Positions 56,251 through 64,000 of a DNA stretch of 64,000 bases are shown in pieces. The DNA is from Psychrobacter immobilis (GTDB taxonomy: Bacteria > Pseudomonadota > Gammaproteobacteria > Pseudomonadales > Moraxellaceae): positions 1 through 64,000 of the forward strand of contig NZ_CAJGZN010000005.1 in the NCBI RefSeq assembly GCF_904846235.1, written 5' to 3'. The notes beneath the pieces are model-generated. The model had not been told where the DNA came from, ran no database searches, and saw nothing but the letters and a program-made list of their open reading frames with translations. The translations under genes were made by a program, and so were the position numbers. Position 1 is the stretch's first letter. Every line of letters begins with the position of its first letter.

Positions 56251-57963
56251 TTATGGTGCTAAAGGACCTTGAAAACCGAAAATGTAAATGGTAGCCATAA
56301 CGATTATTCCGCAGAACAATACATAGTATAAAGTAGGTAAAATCGTGCGCCTGAGGGTAGCGCCTTCCATACCAAGCAAACCTACAGTTGCTGAGGCAGC
56401 CACCACATTATGTATCGCAATCATATTACCAGCTGCTGCACCAACGGCTTGTGCTGCTATGATTATAGAAGGTGAAATACGCAAGCTAATTGCAGCTTCA
56501 TACTGAAATTGGCTAAACATCATATTAGAGACAGTATTAGAACCTGCGATGAAGGCCCCAAGTGCTCCAATCGTTGCACTGATTAAGGGGAAAACATTAC
56601 CAAAAGCACCTGCAAATAATTCTGCACTCGCAACTGGCATACTTGCCACATCTGATAGATTGACGCCTGAATTGATAAAAATCCTGACCATTGGGATCGT
56701 AAATATAAGAACAAAACCAGCACTCAATACCGTCTTGCTTGACTCTTTGAACGCACTATTTAGTGCACTACCTGGCTTTTTGGTTTGGAAAAAAGCGGCA
56801 ACCAAAGCACTGATTAACAATAACCCACCAGGTAAGTATAAAGGACTAAAATCAGCGCTAATATCCGTCTCGCCCAATACTGATGTAAAGTCTAACGTCA
56901 CACTAGTAAGAAAAGCTTTGAAGCCCGCAAACACTCTTGAAAAAACCAATAACAGCGCAACCAGCAAGTAAGGGAACCATGCCATGAAAATAGACATTTT
57001 CTTACCATCTACATTCGGCGTCAAATCTTCCTTACTAACTACTAATTTACCAAGCCATTCACTTGGCCAGTTTTTTTGCGGCTCAAAATCCCATGTAGTT
57101 TTTGGCACTAAAAATCCACGTTTTGCCGCATTAACAACGATGGCGACACTAACCAAACCACCGACCAGTGACGGAAACTCTGGTCCTAAAAAGATACCAG
57201 TCAAAGTATAAGGAAGCGTAAATGCCAAACCTGCAAAAATAGCAAATGGCCAAATCGCAAAACCTTCCTTCCAGCTTTTGTTTTTACCAAAAAATCGAGT
57301 CAGCATCATTACCATAAAGAGTGGCATAAACGTACCAATGACCCCGTGCATAATGGCGACTTGGCTGGTAATTAGTTGTAAAAAATCGCCCCACTCTAGT
57401 CCTTGTTGTGCCAATTGGGGGCTAATGGCTACTGTATCTAATCCCTTGTTTACTCCAATAACGATAGGCGTACCGACTGCACCAAATGACACAGGCGTAC
57501 TTTGTATCATCATTCCCATTAACACGGCACCTAGCGCTGGAAATCCTATCGCGACGAGTAAAGGCGCGGCAATAGCGGCCGCTGTACCAAAGCCAGCCGC
57601 TCCCTCAAGAAAGCAGCCAAAGCACCAAGCAATAATAATGGCTTGCACCCGCCTATCTGGCGATACATTGGTAAACCCAGCACGGATAACGGCAATGGCA
57701 CCCGTATGCTTTAACGTATTCAATAAAAAAATAGCACCAAATACGATCCACAATACTGAGACGGTAATGACCATTCCCTGAATAATAGATGAAGACACGC
57801 GATTAAGCGTCATATCCCATACAAAGAGGGCAAGCGCGGCAGTAACCGCCAGAACGATTGGCATGGTTCTTTTGGCTGACCATTGCAAGCCTATCAAAAA
57901 AATACCACAGAGAACGATTGGCAGTAATGCCAACAGTCCATATATTGTTTGATTCAAAATCAT
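56251..57963 (-). CDS. lldP: L-lactate permease (LctP family)
   Basis: I start at 57963 (570 residues, MILNQTIYGLLALLPIV) rather than at an upstream ATG at 57999 that precedes the AAAAAGGACT ribosome site. There are 12-14 membrane spans. AWCFGCFLEGAAGFGTAAAI is the LctP hallmark, followed by QSTPVSFGAVGTPI. The end has AIHNVVAASATVGLLG. It imports lactate with protons. It is first in an operon with dld and diverges from a LysR gene that may regulate it. Confidence 0.93.
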   Translation of the reverse strand: MILNQTIYGLLALLPIVLCGIFLIGLQWSAKRTMPIVLAVTAALALFVWDMTLNRVSSSIIQGMVITVSVLWIVFGAIFLLNTLKHTGAIAVIRAGFTNVSPDRRVQAIIIAWCFGCFLEGAAGFGTAAAIAAPLLVAIGFPALGAVLMGMMIQSTPVSFGAVGTPIVIGVNKGLDTVAISPQLAQQGLEWGDFLQLITSQVAIMHGVIGTFMPLFMVMMLTRFFGKNKSWKEGFAIWPFAIFAGLAFTLPYTLTGIFLGPEFPSLVGGLVSVAIVVNAAKRGFLVPKTTWDFEPQKNWPSEWLGKLVVSKEDLTPNVDGKKMSIFMAWFPYLLVALLLVFSRVFAGFKAFLTSVTLDFTSVLGETDISADFSPLYLPGGLLLISALVAAFFQTKKPGSALNSAFKESSKTVLSAGFVLIFTIPMVRIFINSGVNLSDVASMPVASAELFAGAFGNVFPLISATIGALGAFIAGSNTVSNMMFSQFQYEAAISLRISPSIIIAAQAVGAAAGNMIAIHNVVAASATVGLLGMEGATLRRTILPTLYYVLFCGIIVMATIYIFGFQGPLAP

Positions 57964-58223
57964 AGTCCTTTTTTTATCGTGTAATCTTCCTTGAACCACT
58001 TCATTTAAGCATTTGTTTTTATAACTTCACGCTGTCGGTCAGACGAAGCCGAAGACAATCTCTGTCAGTGACATGATTAATAGAATGGTTAAATAAACAA
58101 ATGCTCAAAATTCCCTAAAATATTCTACGCCTTGTCAATACATTGATATATTGCATCAAAGGACAATGTTATTTTCTTTTTTTGCTATAATCTAAAACGT
58201 ATTACACCAATTGGGGAACAAGT

Positions 58224-59129
58224 ATGGGCAAAGCTGACGATATGATTTTATTCGTCCAAGTGGTTGATGAAGGGTCATTTTCTCGGGTCGCTGAAAAGCT
58301 GTCATTAACGAATTCAGTGGTAAGTAAACGCATTGCAAGATTAGAAGAAAGCTTAAATGCACAGCTACTGTATAGGACAACCAGAAAGTTAAGCTTAACC
58401 GATGCAGGAAGGACGCTTTATGACAAAGCTAAAATCGCTAAATTTGCCTTTCAGGAAGCTGAAAATGCCGTTACAGGCTATGGTGAGGACATGAAAGGCA
58501 ACATACGTATAACCATGCCAGCGGTCTCTGCAAATCTAATATTGAGCGAATCCATTGCCGAATTCTGTAAACAACACCCAGAAATATCAGTAGATTTACA
58601 GATTACCAATCGATTGGTTGATTTGATAGAAGAAGGATTTGATCTGGCGATAAGGACAGCAGAGCTTGAAGACTCATCACTCATTGCAAGACGTCTTATA
58701 GATAGCCAGTGGGTCATATGTGCGACACCAGACTATTTAGAGCGACACGGTATACCTCAAACCCCTGAACAATTACGGAGTCATGAGTGTTTGGTCTATA
58801 AGTTTGATCATACGGCGAATGGTATATGGCCGCTATATATAGATGGCACGGAGCAACTGCTTCCTGTACAGGGTCGGTTTCATAGCAATCATCTTAATGC
58901 GATTAAACAAGCGACCCTTAGCGATTTAGGTATCGCCTTTTTACCACAAGCACTTGTTTATGAAGAAATGCGGCAAAATACGCTCACTCAGATTTTGCAG
59001 CGCTTTACACGAAAAAAAATGGGTATGTATGCGGTTTATCCCAAGGCGCGGCAACCGGACCAAAAGTTGAAACTGCTTGTATCGCATTTGCGAGAATCAT
59101 TACATCAAAAACAGGCTTACTACTGCTAA
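58224..59129 (+). CDS. LysR-family transcriptional regulator
   Basis: A 301-residue LysR regulator. The helix-turn-helix is GSFSRVAEKLSLTNSVVSKR (about 17-36), followed by IARLEESLNAQLLYRTTRKL (read as LEESLNAQLLYRTTR). The effector domain from about 90 has DLQITNRLVDLIEEGFDLAI and ARRLIDSQWVICATPDYL. It resembles the CrgA/YafC-like subgroup. GGGGAA precedes the ATG. It is divergent from the lactate permease, 260 bp apart, so lldP-dld is the likely target. Confidence 0.88.
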   Translation: MGKADDMILFVQVVDEGSFSRVAEKLSLTNSVVSKRIARLEESLNAQLLYRTTRKLSLTDAGRTLYDKAKIAKFAFQEAENAVTGYGEDMKGNIRITMPAVSANLILSESIAEFCKQHPEISVDLQITNRLVDLIEEGFDLAIRTAELEDSSLIARRLIDSQWVICATPDYLERHGIPQTPEQLRSHECLVYKFDHTANGIWPLYIDGTEQLLPVQGRFHSNHLNAIKQATLSDLGIAFLPQALVYEEMRQNTLTQILQRFTRKKMGMYAVYPKARQPDQKLKLLVSHLRESLHQKQAYYC

Positions 59130-59671
59130 TAACCTTTAGACAGATCAATAGGCTTGTCCACTCTAGCTGCTTCTCCGCTAATGCAATCCTGACGCGCATA
59201 GCACAGTGGGAAAATGGCGCATGATACCAGTGTAAACCTTAAAATTCAGTAACGGATTCATACGTAAGAATGATAATAGGGATAATAGCCTTCCTTACAT
59301 ATCGAATGCGTTAAATGCGATTTTCATCGTACATCACTGCTTACGTCCTCCTTTACAACCTCGTCGACAATATTTTGACATCAACAGTCATTAAAAATGC
59401 CATTATGATATTAAATTAGCCTTCAGTCATTATAAAATCATTAGGTATGAAGCTAGCAATACAGTCAGCAAGTTATTGAATTATTTGATAATATAATAAG
59501 TCAAGTAGTATAAACTTATCTGATACTTGCATCGCGATATTTTTAGGTTCTCTTAAATGTTTTTATAAAAATGCAGGTTGAATAATAAGGTAAAACCATC
59601 TAATAATAGATCTATAGGTTCTAGACATTTATCTAGCAACTTATATCCACTACTATTAGGAAATAAATACA
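59130..59671. other. Gap with glutathione S-transferase debris
   Basis: No intact gene in 542 bases. On the minus strand, about 59235 to 59135, a frame reads HWYHAPFSHCAMRVRIALA then EKQLEW, which is the start of a glutathione S-transferase; it loses homology where the LysR gene begins and has no start codon. The remainder is A+T-rich and holds the 5' region of the dehydrogenase gene at 59672. Confidence 0.45.
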
Positions 59672-60568
59672 ATGACGTATAAAAATGTAACTGTCGCGGG
59701 AAGCGGCATCCTAGGCTATCAAATTGCTTTTCAGGCCGCATTTCATGGTTTTAATGTCAGTGTCTATGACATCAATGATGAGGTTTTAGAAAAAGCAAAG
59801 TCAAAATTTCAATTGATGTGCAAGGCTTTTCGAAAGGATTTGAGGGCAACTCAAGAGCAGTTGGATAAGGCTTTTGACAATCTCAGCTACACTTCAGACT
59901 TAGCAGAAGCGGTCAAAGATGCTGACCTAATGATTGAAGCCATTCCCGAGATTCCTGAAATTAAAATCGAATTTTATGAAAAACTTGCCAAACTAGCGCC
60001 AGAGAAAACCATCTTTGCGACCAATACCTCTACCTTACTTCCTAGTCAGTTTGCAGAATCAACGGGACGACCTGCGCAGTTTTTAGCGCTACACTTTGCC
60101 AATAAAATTTGGATGCATAATGTCGCCGAAATCATGGGGCATCCTGGGACAGATCCTAACGTATTTGATGAGGTTGTTGCTTTTGCTACTGCCATCGGTA
60201 TGGTGGCAATGCCGCTGGATAAGGAGCAACCCGGCTATATTATGAACAGTTTGTTGGCGCCTTTTATAGATGCAGCTTTGCAATTGGTTGCAAAAGAGGT
60301 CGCCGATCCACATACGATAGATAAAACGTGGATGATAGTAACTGGCGCACCGTCAGGTCCCTTTGCCATATTGGATACTATCGGTATCAATACTGCCTAC
60401 AACATCACGAAGCTATCTGCTGAAAAAACTCAAAACCCTGTAAGGTTTAAGGCTGCTCAATATTTAAAAGAGCAATTAATCGATCAAAACAAACTAGGAT
60501 TCGCGACTGGTGAAGGATTTTATACGTATCCAAACCCAGCCTTTATGCGCCCTGAGTTTTTAAAATAA
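59672..60568 (+). CDS. 3-hydroxyacyl-CoA dehydrogenase (short, single set of domains)
   Basis: A 298-residue NAD enzyme. The nucleotide fold is VTVAGSGILGYQIAFQAAFHG (about 6-26; core VAGSGILGYQIAFQ) with the acidic end VYDIND, and the catalytic block is ATNTSTLLPSQFAE with LALHFANKIWMHNVAEIMGH (LALHFANKIWMHN). It lacks a second HCDH domain or crotonase part. The usual FFNP after the catalytic His is here FANK, which is unusual for the family and suggests a non-standard substrate. AGGAAATAAATACA precedes the ATG. It stands alone; role in fatty or aromatic acid breakdown is open. Confidence 0.85.
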   Translation: MTYKNVTVAGSGILGYQIAFQAAFHGFNVSVYDINDEVLEKAKSKFQLMCKAFRKDLRATQEQLDKAFDNLSYTSDLAEAVKDADLMIEAIPEIPEIKIEFYEKLAKLAPEKTIFATNTSTLLPSQFAESTGRPAQFLALHFANKIWMHNVAEIMGHPGTDPNVFDEVVAFATAIGMVAMPLDKEQPGYIMNSLLAPFIDAALQLVAKEVADPHTIDKTWMIVTGAPSGPFAILDTIGINTAYNITKLSAEKTQNPVRFKAAQYLKEQLIDQNKLGFATGEGFYTYPNPAFMRPEFLK

Positions 60569-60600
60569 TAAATAGCTTTCAAACTGGCTCCAAAACACAA

Positions 60601-60650
60601 AAGGCCATTCAAGCTGTATATTGCATCGCTTGAATGGCCTTGTCAGTCGC
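60601..60650. terminator. Bidirectional terminator-like hairpin
   Basis: AAGGCCATTCAAGC (60601-60614) and GCTTGAATGGCCTT (60628-60641) pair perfectly for 14 bases. It lies between the rightward dehydrogenase and the leftward small gene; the minus strand has a following TTTTGTGTTTT. Confidence 0.75.
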
Positions 60651-60733
60651 GCATTTTATCTAACTAAATATCTTGATATTAGGGTTTACTTTCGGCGATG
60701 ACTATCCAAACCTATCTACGTTATGTTTGTTCA

Positions 60734-60979
60734 CTAAAAAGAAAAGTCATATCGCGTCAATGCAACGATCTCAATTGGCACTGCATACTTCCAAGGCATA
60801 CCGCCCGTACAATAGAACTGGCCATCTTCAAAAGCCACAATGTGAGATGTGAAGTCATTACATACCTGATCTTCTATAGCGTTCTCATCACTCTCGTCAC
60901 TCACAGCACACCATATACTTTGATAACCTTCCTCAAGCATTGAACGAGTTAATTCGCTTCCAACAGTTACTGTATCCAT
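60734..60979 (-). CDS. Small hypothetical protein, paralogue 1
   Basis: I start at 60979 (81 residues, MDTVTVGSELTRSMLEEGYQ) because AGGAG lies just before; an upstream ATG at 61003 is inside that region. The protein is acidic, soluble and of unknown family. It shares a clear pattern with the next gene upstream (61235-61486): GSELT...WCAVS..SD..AI, then IVAF..QF.C..G..W.YAV, then VALT..D. The conserved WCAVS and the FxCxxG pair suggest a small folded domain. No membrane or signal segment. Confidence 0.65.
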   Translation of the reverse strand: MDTVTVGSELTRSMLEEGYQSIWCAVSDESDENAIEDQVCNDFTSHIVAFEDGQFYCTGGMPWKYAVPIEIVALTRYDFSF

Positions 60980-61234
60980 GTTGTTACTCCTATTCAATGA
61001 CAATGATTAGTAAGCTAAACAAGTGGCTTCATAACAACAATTACTTGAGCATCTTCGAACCTGTTATATCTATCGTTGAAAAATATTGGTGACTAGACAG
61101 ATGAGCTTATAAATAGATAGTACAGATGTATTGTCAACTAGAACAAGAAGTTGTAGATAGGTGGTAGATTTTCATGCATAGGCTTTAAAACTAATCTGCA
61201 TGCAGAGTATAACAGTCATTATATTGATAGTGAG

Positions 61235-61486
61235 TTATAGCCCCACATCATCATGAGTAAGTGCCACTCTCTTTACTGAGACAGCATATTCCCATAGCTC
61301 ACCTTTATCACAAACGAACTGATCTTTATTAAAGGCTACAATAGGGACCAATAATTCATAGTAACCATTATCTATGGTTGCGATAGCATAATCATCGCTA
61401 ACGTTGCTGACAGCACACCATACATAGTTGCTGACATTTCCCAAGATGGCTTTGGTTAATTCACTGCCTTGTAATTCAGCAATCAT
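61235..61486 (-). CDS. Small hypothetical protein, paralogue 2
   Basis: An 83-residue acidic protein that resembles the product at 60734-60979 over its full length: GSELTKAILGNVSNYVWCAVSNVSD, split here as GSELTKAIL and NYVWCAVSNVSDDYAI, then VPIVAFNKDQFVCDKGELWE, and VKRVALTHDDV. AGATTGAAGCC-type spacing gives only a weak ribosome site (GGAGC about 10 bases before ATG). The two genes point the same way, 255 bp apart, and look like a diverged tandem duplication. I do not know the family. Confidence 0.65.
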   Translation of the reverse strand: MIAELQGSELTKAILGNVSNYVWCAVSNVSDDYAIATIDNGYYELLVPIVAFNKDQFVCDKGELWEYAVSVKRVALTHDDVGL

Positions 61487-61847
61487 CTTCAGGCTCCAAT
61501 ATCTATCAAGTTAAACTATTACTTTATAGATAAATTCGGTTTTTGCAATATATCTGTATAACCCATAAGTTCTCGAAATACGCTTACCTCACTTCAAGCA
61601 GATTTTTTATAGTTAGAATTTATGCTCAAACTATTCAAAGATATTTTTAATCTTATGCTCGATATACTGTCTTTTCGGTACGATAAACAGGCTTTCATTG
61701 GTGCTATAAAAGACTGCTTAATCGATGCTCGTTAACGCTTTACTAACATCTAAGAAATTGACAGCAGGGGTCAGCTTATACTACCATTGATAATTACTTT
61801 CATTCATCTTACTGATGTACCAATAATATTCATTCAGGAGCAATCCC
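61487..61847. other. Gap upstream of pqqA
   Basis: No gene is supported. The sequence is A+T-rich with a TTGACA at 61758-61763 that could belong to the pqqA promoter, though the nearest TATACT (61777-61782) is only 13 bases away, too close for a normal pair. AGGAG before pqqA is at 61837-61841. Confidence 0.4.
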
Positions 61848-61922
61848 ATGCAGTGGACTAAACCAGCTTTTCAAGACATCCGTATTGGTTTCGAAATCAC
61901 GATGTATTTCGAAGCCCGTTAA
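61848..61922 (+). CDS. pqqA: PqqA, precursor peptide of PQQ
   Basis: A 24-residue peptide, [20 protein letters not shown] then FEAR. The Glu-16 and Tyr-20 that are joined to form pyrroloquinoline quinone are both present in the conserved ExxxY spacing. AGGAG lies 7 bases before the ATG. A strong terminator-like hairpin follows at once, which allows far more pqqA mRNA than pqqB mRNA. Confidence 0.97.
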   Translation: MQWTKPAFQDIRIGFEITMYFEAR

Positions 61923-61945
61923 AATTTACGAGCACTAAACCCATT

Positions 61946-61978
61946 AAAAGCCCTAGATGACTAGGGCTTTTATTTTTT
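61946..61978 (+). terminator. Attenuator-type terminator between pqqA and pqqB
   Basis: AAAAGCCCTAG (61946-61956) and CTAGGGCTTTT (61961-61971) pair perfectly around ATGA and are followed by TATTTTTTT. Partial read-through would feed pqqBCD. Confidence 0.85.
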
Positions 61979-61993
61979 TGGAAATATTGATTT

Positions 61994-62905
61994 ATGTATA
62001 TTCACGTTTTAGGCTCAGCTGCTGGTGGTGGTTTTCCGCAGTGGAATTGCAATTGCGCTAACTGCCATGGTGTGCGTCAAGGCACGATTCAGGCAAAGAC
62101 CCGTACCCAATCCTCAATCGCCATATCAGAAAATGGTATAGATTGGATCTTATTCAATGCGTCCCCTGATATTCGCCAACAGTTATTTGAATTTAAGGCA
62201 GCTCAGCCCGCACGTAACTTAAGAGACACAGGTATCACAGATGTGGTGTTGATGGACAGTCAACTTGACCATACGACCGGCCTGTTGACCCTACGTGAAG
62301 GCTGTCCAATGCCTGTTTGGTGTACGGACATGGTGCATCAAGACCTCAGCACAGGTTTTCCACTGTTTAATATGTTAAAGCACTGGAATGGGGGTCTACA
62401 ATATAATCAAATCGATCCAAAACAGAGCTTTCAAATTGACGGCTACAGCAATTTAGAGCTGACGCCTTTGGTGATTAGAAGCTCTGCACCGCCCTACTCT
62501 CCGCATCGTAATGACCCACATGATGGCGACAATATTGCCCTGATTGTAAAAGACTTAAAAACACAAAAACAACTCTTTTATGCGCCAGGTCTCGGTAAAA
62601 TTGATGATCAAGTGATGCAGATTATGAAAAGCTCTGATTGCGTGATGATTGACGGTACGCTATGGACGGACAATGAAATGCAAGAGTGCGGCGTCGGTAC
62701 GAAGACCGGCCAAGACATGGGACATTTGCATATCAGTGGTGAAGATGGCTCATTGCATTATCTAGACCAGTTAGATAACGCTCGTAAGGTGCTAATCCAT
62801 ATCAATAATACCAACCCGATATTGAATGAACAGTCTGAACAGGCTGCGACATTAAAACAACATAGTGTTGAAGTAGCATTTGATGGTATGCAGATTGAGC
62901 TTTAA
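61994..62905 (+). CDS. pqqB: PqqB, PQQ biosynthesis hydroxylase/metallohydrolase-fold protein
   Basis: A 303-residue metallo-beta-lactamase-fold protein. [20 protein letters not shown] near the N-terminus (7-26) and [16 protein letters not shown] (about 90-105) are PqqB signatures; the second replaces the usual HxHxDH of hydrolases. It acts on the cross-linked precursor before PqqC, with iron-dependent Tyr hydroxylation proposed. It has normal length and is 15 bp past the attenuator. Confidence 0.96.
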   Translation: MYIHVLGSAAGGGFPQWNCNCANCHGVRQGTIQAKTRTQSSIAISENGIDWILFNASPDIRQQLFEFKAAQPARNLRDTGITDVVLMDSQLDHTTGLLTLREGCPMPVWCTDMVHQDLSTGFPLFNMLKHWNGGLQYNQIDPKQSFQIDGYSNLELTPLVIRSSAPPYSPHRNDPHDGDNIALIVKDLKTQKQLFYAPGLGKIDDQVMQIMKSSDCVMIDGTLWTDNEMQECGVGTKTGQDMGHLHISGEDGSLHYLDQLDNARKVLIHINNTNPILNEQSEQAATLKQHSVEVAFDGMQIEL

Positions 62906-62946
62906 GACAAACGGTAAGGCAAGATAGCAATCGTAAGGTGAGAACA

Positions 62947-63705
62947 ATGCAAGAAGAAAACACAGCGCTAAGCCCAGAAGCGTTTGAACAAGCGATTATG
63001 GCTAAGGGTCAGTATTATCATATTTATCATCCCTTTCATATCATGATGCATGAAGGCAAAGCGACCCAGCAGCAAATCCAAGCGTGGGTCGCCAACCGAT
63101 TTTATTATCAGATCAACATCCCATTGAAAGACGCAGCCATTATGGCAAACTGTCCTGATCAGCGCGTACGTCAAGAATGGATCCAGCGTATGATTGATCA
63201 AGATGGCGTATATCCTGACGGCGGTGGTCGTGAAGCATGGTTGGGTCTGGCAGAGGCAGTTGGTTTGACCCGTGAGCAAGTGATTTCTGAAGATCTAGTG
63301 CTACCGGGTGTGCGTTTTGCCGTGGATGCCTATGTGAACTTTGCGCGGCGCACCTCATGGCGAGAAGCCGCCAGTAGCTCACTGACCGAGCTGTTTGCCC
63401 CGCAGATTCACCAGTCACGTTTAGAGTCTTGGCCCAAGCACTACCCTTGGATAAAGGAGCAAGGCTATACCTATTTCCGCTCACGCTTGAGTCAAGCGCG
63501 CCGCGATGTTGAGCATGGTCTGACCATCACACTCGACTCATTCAAAACCGCCGAGCAACAAGAGCGTATGCTTGAGATCCTACAGTTTAAGCTCGATATC
63601 TTATGGACGATCTTGGATGCATTGAGCTTGGCCTATGTGCATAATCAAGCCCCTTATCAAAGCGTTACCACTGACAATGTTTGGCATAAAGGATTATTCA
63701 AATGA
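62947..63705 (+). CDS. pqqC: PqqC, pyrroloquinoline-quinone synthase
   Basis: I start at 62947 (252 residues, [13 protein letters not shown]) with AAGGTG as the ribosome site; a GTG at 62938 is the alternative. It is an all-helical haem-oxygenase-like fold. The active-site blocks are [36 protein letters not shown] and RMIDQDG, plus [20 protein letters not shown] (split here at Gly-Tyr). It performs the final oxidations to PQQ without a metal. It overlaps pqqD by 4 bp. Confidence 0.97.
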   Translation: MQEENTALSPEAFEQAIMAKGQYYHIYHPFHIMMHEGKATQQQIQAWVANRFYYQINIPLKDAAIMANCPDQRVRQEWIQRMIDQDGVYPDGGGREAWLGLAEAVGLTREQVISEDLVLPGVRFAVDAYVNFARRTSWREAASSSLTELFAPQIHQSRLESWPKHYPWIKEQGYTYFRSRLSQARRDVEHGLTITLDSFKTAEQQERMLEILQFKLDILWTILDALSLAYVHNQAPYQSVTTDNVWHKGLFK

Positions 63706-63998
63706 GTATACCTGCTAGCTTACCTGAGCTGGATCAATCCATCGTACCGGTATGGCGTCACGGTTATCGTTTTCAGTTTGAGCCTGCGCAAAACGCCTAT
63801 GTCCTACTTTACCCTGAAGGCATGATTAAGCTCAATGACAGTGCCAGCATCATTGGGCAACATATTGATGGTCAAGCGTCCATTGCTGATATTATCCAAA
63901 AGGTACAAGCTATGTTTGGCGATATTCCCGAAATCGAACAAGACATCATTGAATATATGCTGGTCGCCCAGCGTGAACATTGGATTGATTTAGTATGA
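63702..63998 (+). CDS. pqqD: PqqD, PqqA-binding chaperone
   Basis: A 98-residue protein. [20 protein letters not shown] (about 16-35) and [19 protein letters not shown] (about 33-51) are the PqqD fold's binding strands. It presents PqqA to the radical SAM enzyme PqqE, whose gene should follow just beyond the window edge. The stop codon ends at 63998. Confidence 0.96.
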   Translation: MSIPASLPELDQSIVPVWRHGYRFQFEPAQNAYVLLYPEGMIKLNDSASIIGQHIDGQASIADIIQKVQAMFGDIPEIEQDIIEYMLVAQREHWIDLV

Positions 63999-64000
63999 CT

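Noticed and set aside
61758..61782. TTGACA and TATACT before pqqA as a promoter.
   Set aside because: The spacer is only 13 bases, too short for a standard sigma-70 promoter, so I list it only as a possible element.
1..64000. CRISPR arrays, rRNA and tRNA genes.
   Set aside because: No regularly spaced short repeats and no rRNA or tRNA cloverleaf sequences were seen anywhere on either strand.

Overview
The window looks like a chromosomal segment of a Gram-negative gammaproteobacterium. Gene content and moderate-to-low G+C point to Moraxellaceae, most likely Psychrobacter. This is an inference from protein style and gene order; no rRNA or housekeeping marker is present to confirm it.

Layout. 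(1) 1-8.4 kb is an A+T-rich accessory island. A leftward operon (PP2C phosphatase, WYL-domain regulator, a 224-residue protein with an FtsZ/tubulin C-domain-like tail, DUF1810 protein) faces a rightward pair of DUF262 proteins, the second carrying a DUF1524 HNH-type nuclease domain. The two operons share a promoter region holding a 15-bp inverted repeat. A dead hsdR start overlaps the second DUF262 gene, and an orphan VbhA-type antitoxin gene follows behind two palindromes. This is the best candidate for an undescribed (defence-type) system. (2) 8.9-12 kb holds a MerR/DUF2938 pair, an exonuclease pseudogene, repeats and debris. (3) 12-28.6 kb is a catabolic cluster for tyramine and 4-hydroxyphenylacetate: APC permease, hpaR, hpaI, hpaH, an outer-membrane protein, hpaF, hpaD, hpaE, hpaG, a flavin amine-oxidation module (FAD oxidoreductase, RidA, tyramine-oxidase-subunit-B-like), an aldehyde dehydrogenase and a single-component flavin hydroxylase. 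Copies of an A+T-rich palindrome (core CTAATATATTAG) lie before the permease, hpaG and the dehydrogenase/hydroxylase pair and may be HpaR operators. (4) 28.6-29.6 kb is debris: repeats, an alcohol dehydrogenase tail and a truncated outer-membrane gene. (5) 29.8-50.8 kb holds a GMC oxidoreductase, an aldehyde dehydrogenase, a periplasmic copper amine oxidase (tynA) and a phenylacetate cluster, paaABCDEFGHJKXY, with divergent paaZ and an MHS-family transporter. paaI is absent. (6) 51-52.5 kb is more debris and repeats. (7) 52.5-60.6 kb holds NAD-malic enzyme, D-lactate dehydrogenase, lactate permease, a LysR regulator and a 3-hydroxyacyl-CoA dehydrogenase. (8) 60.7-61.5 kb has two tandem paralogous small genes of unknown function. 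(9) 61.8-64 kb is pqqABCD, running off the window.

How it fits together. Aromatic amines are oxidised in the periplasm (copper amine oxidase) or by a flavin system, aldehyde dehydrogenases give the arylacetates, 4-hydroxyphenylacetate is ring-hydroxylated and meta-cleaved by the Hpa route, and phenylacetate goes through the CoA-epoxide/oxepin Paa route. End products (succinate, pyruvate, acetyl-CoA) feed central metabolism, where malic enzyme and lactate genes also sit.

A family of degenerate repeats ending in GGGGTTTGA, always on the plus strand, marks the boundaries between these blocks and is tied to at least one gene truncation. No rRNA, tRNA, CRISPR array or intact transposase was found.
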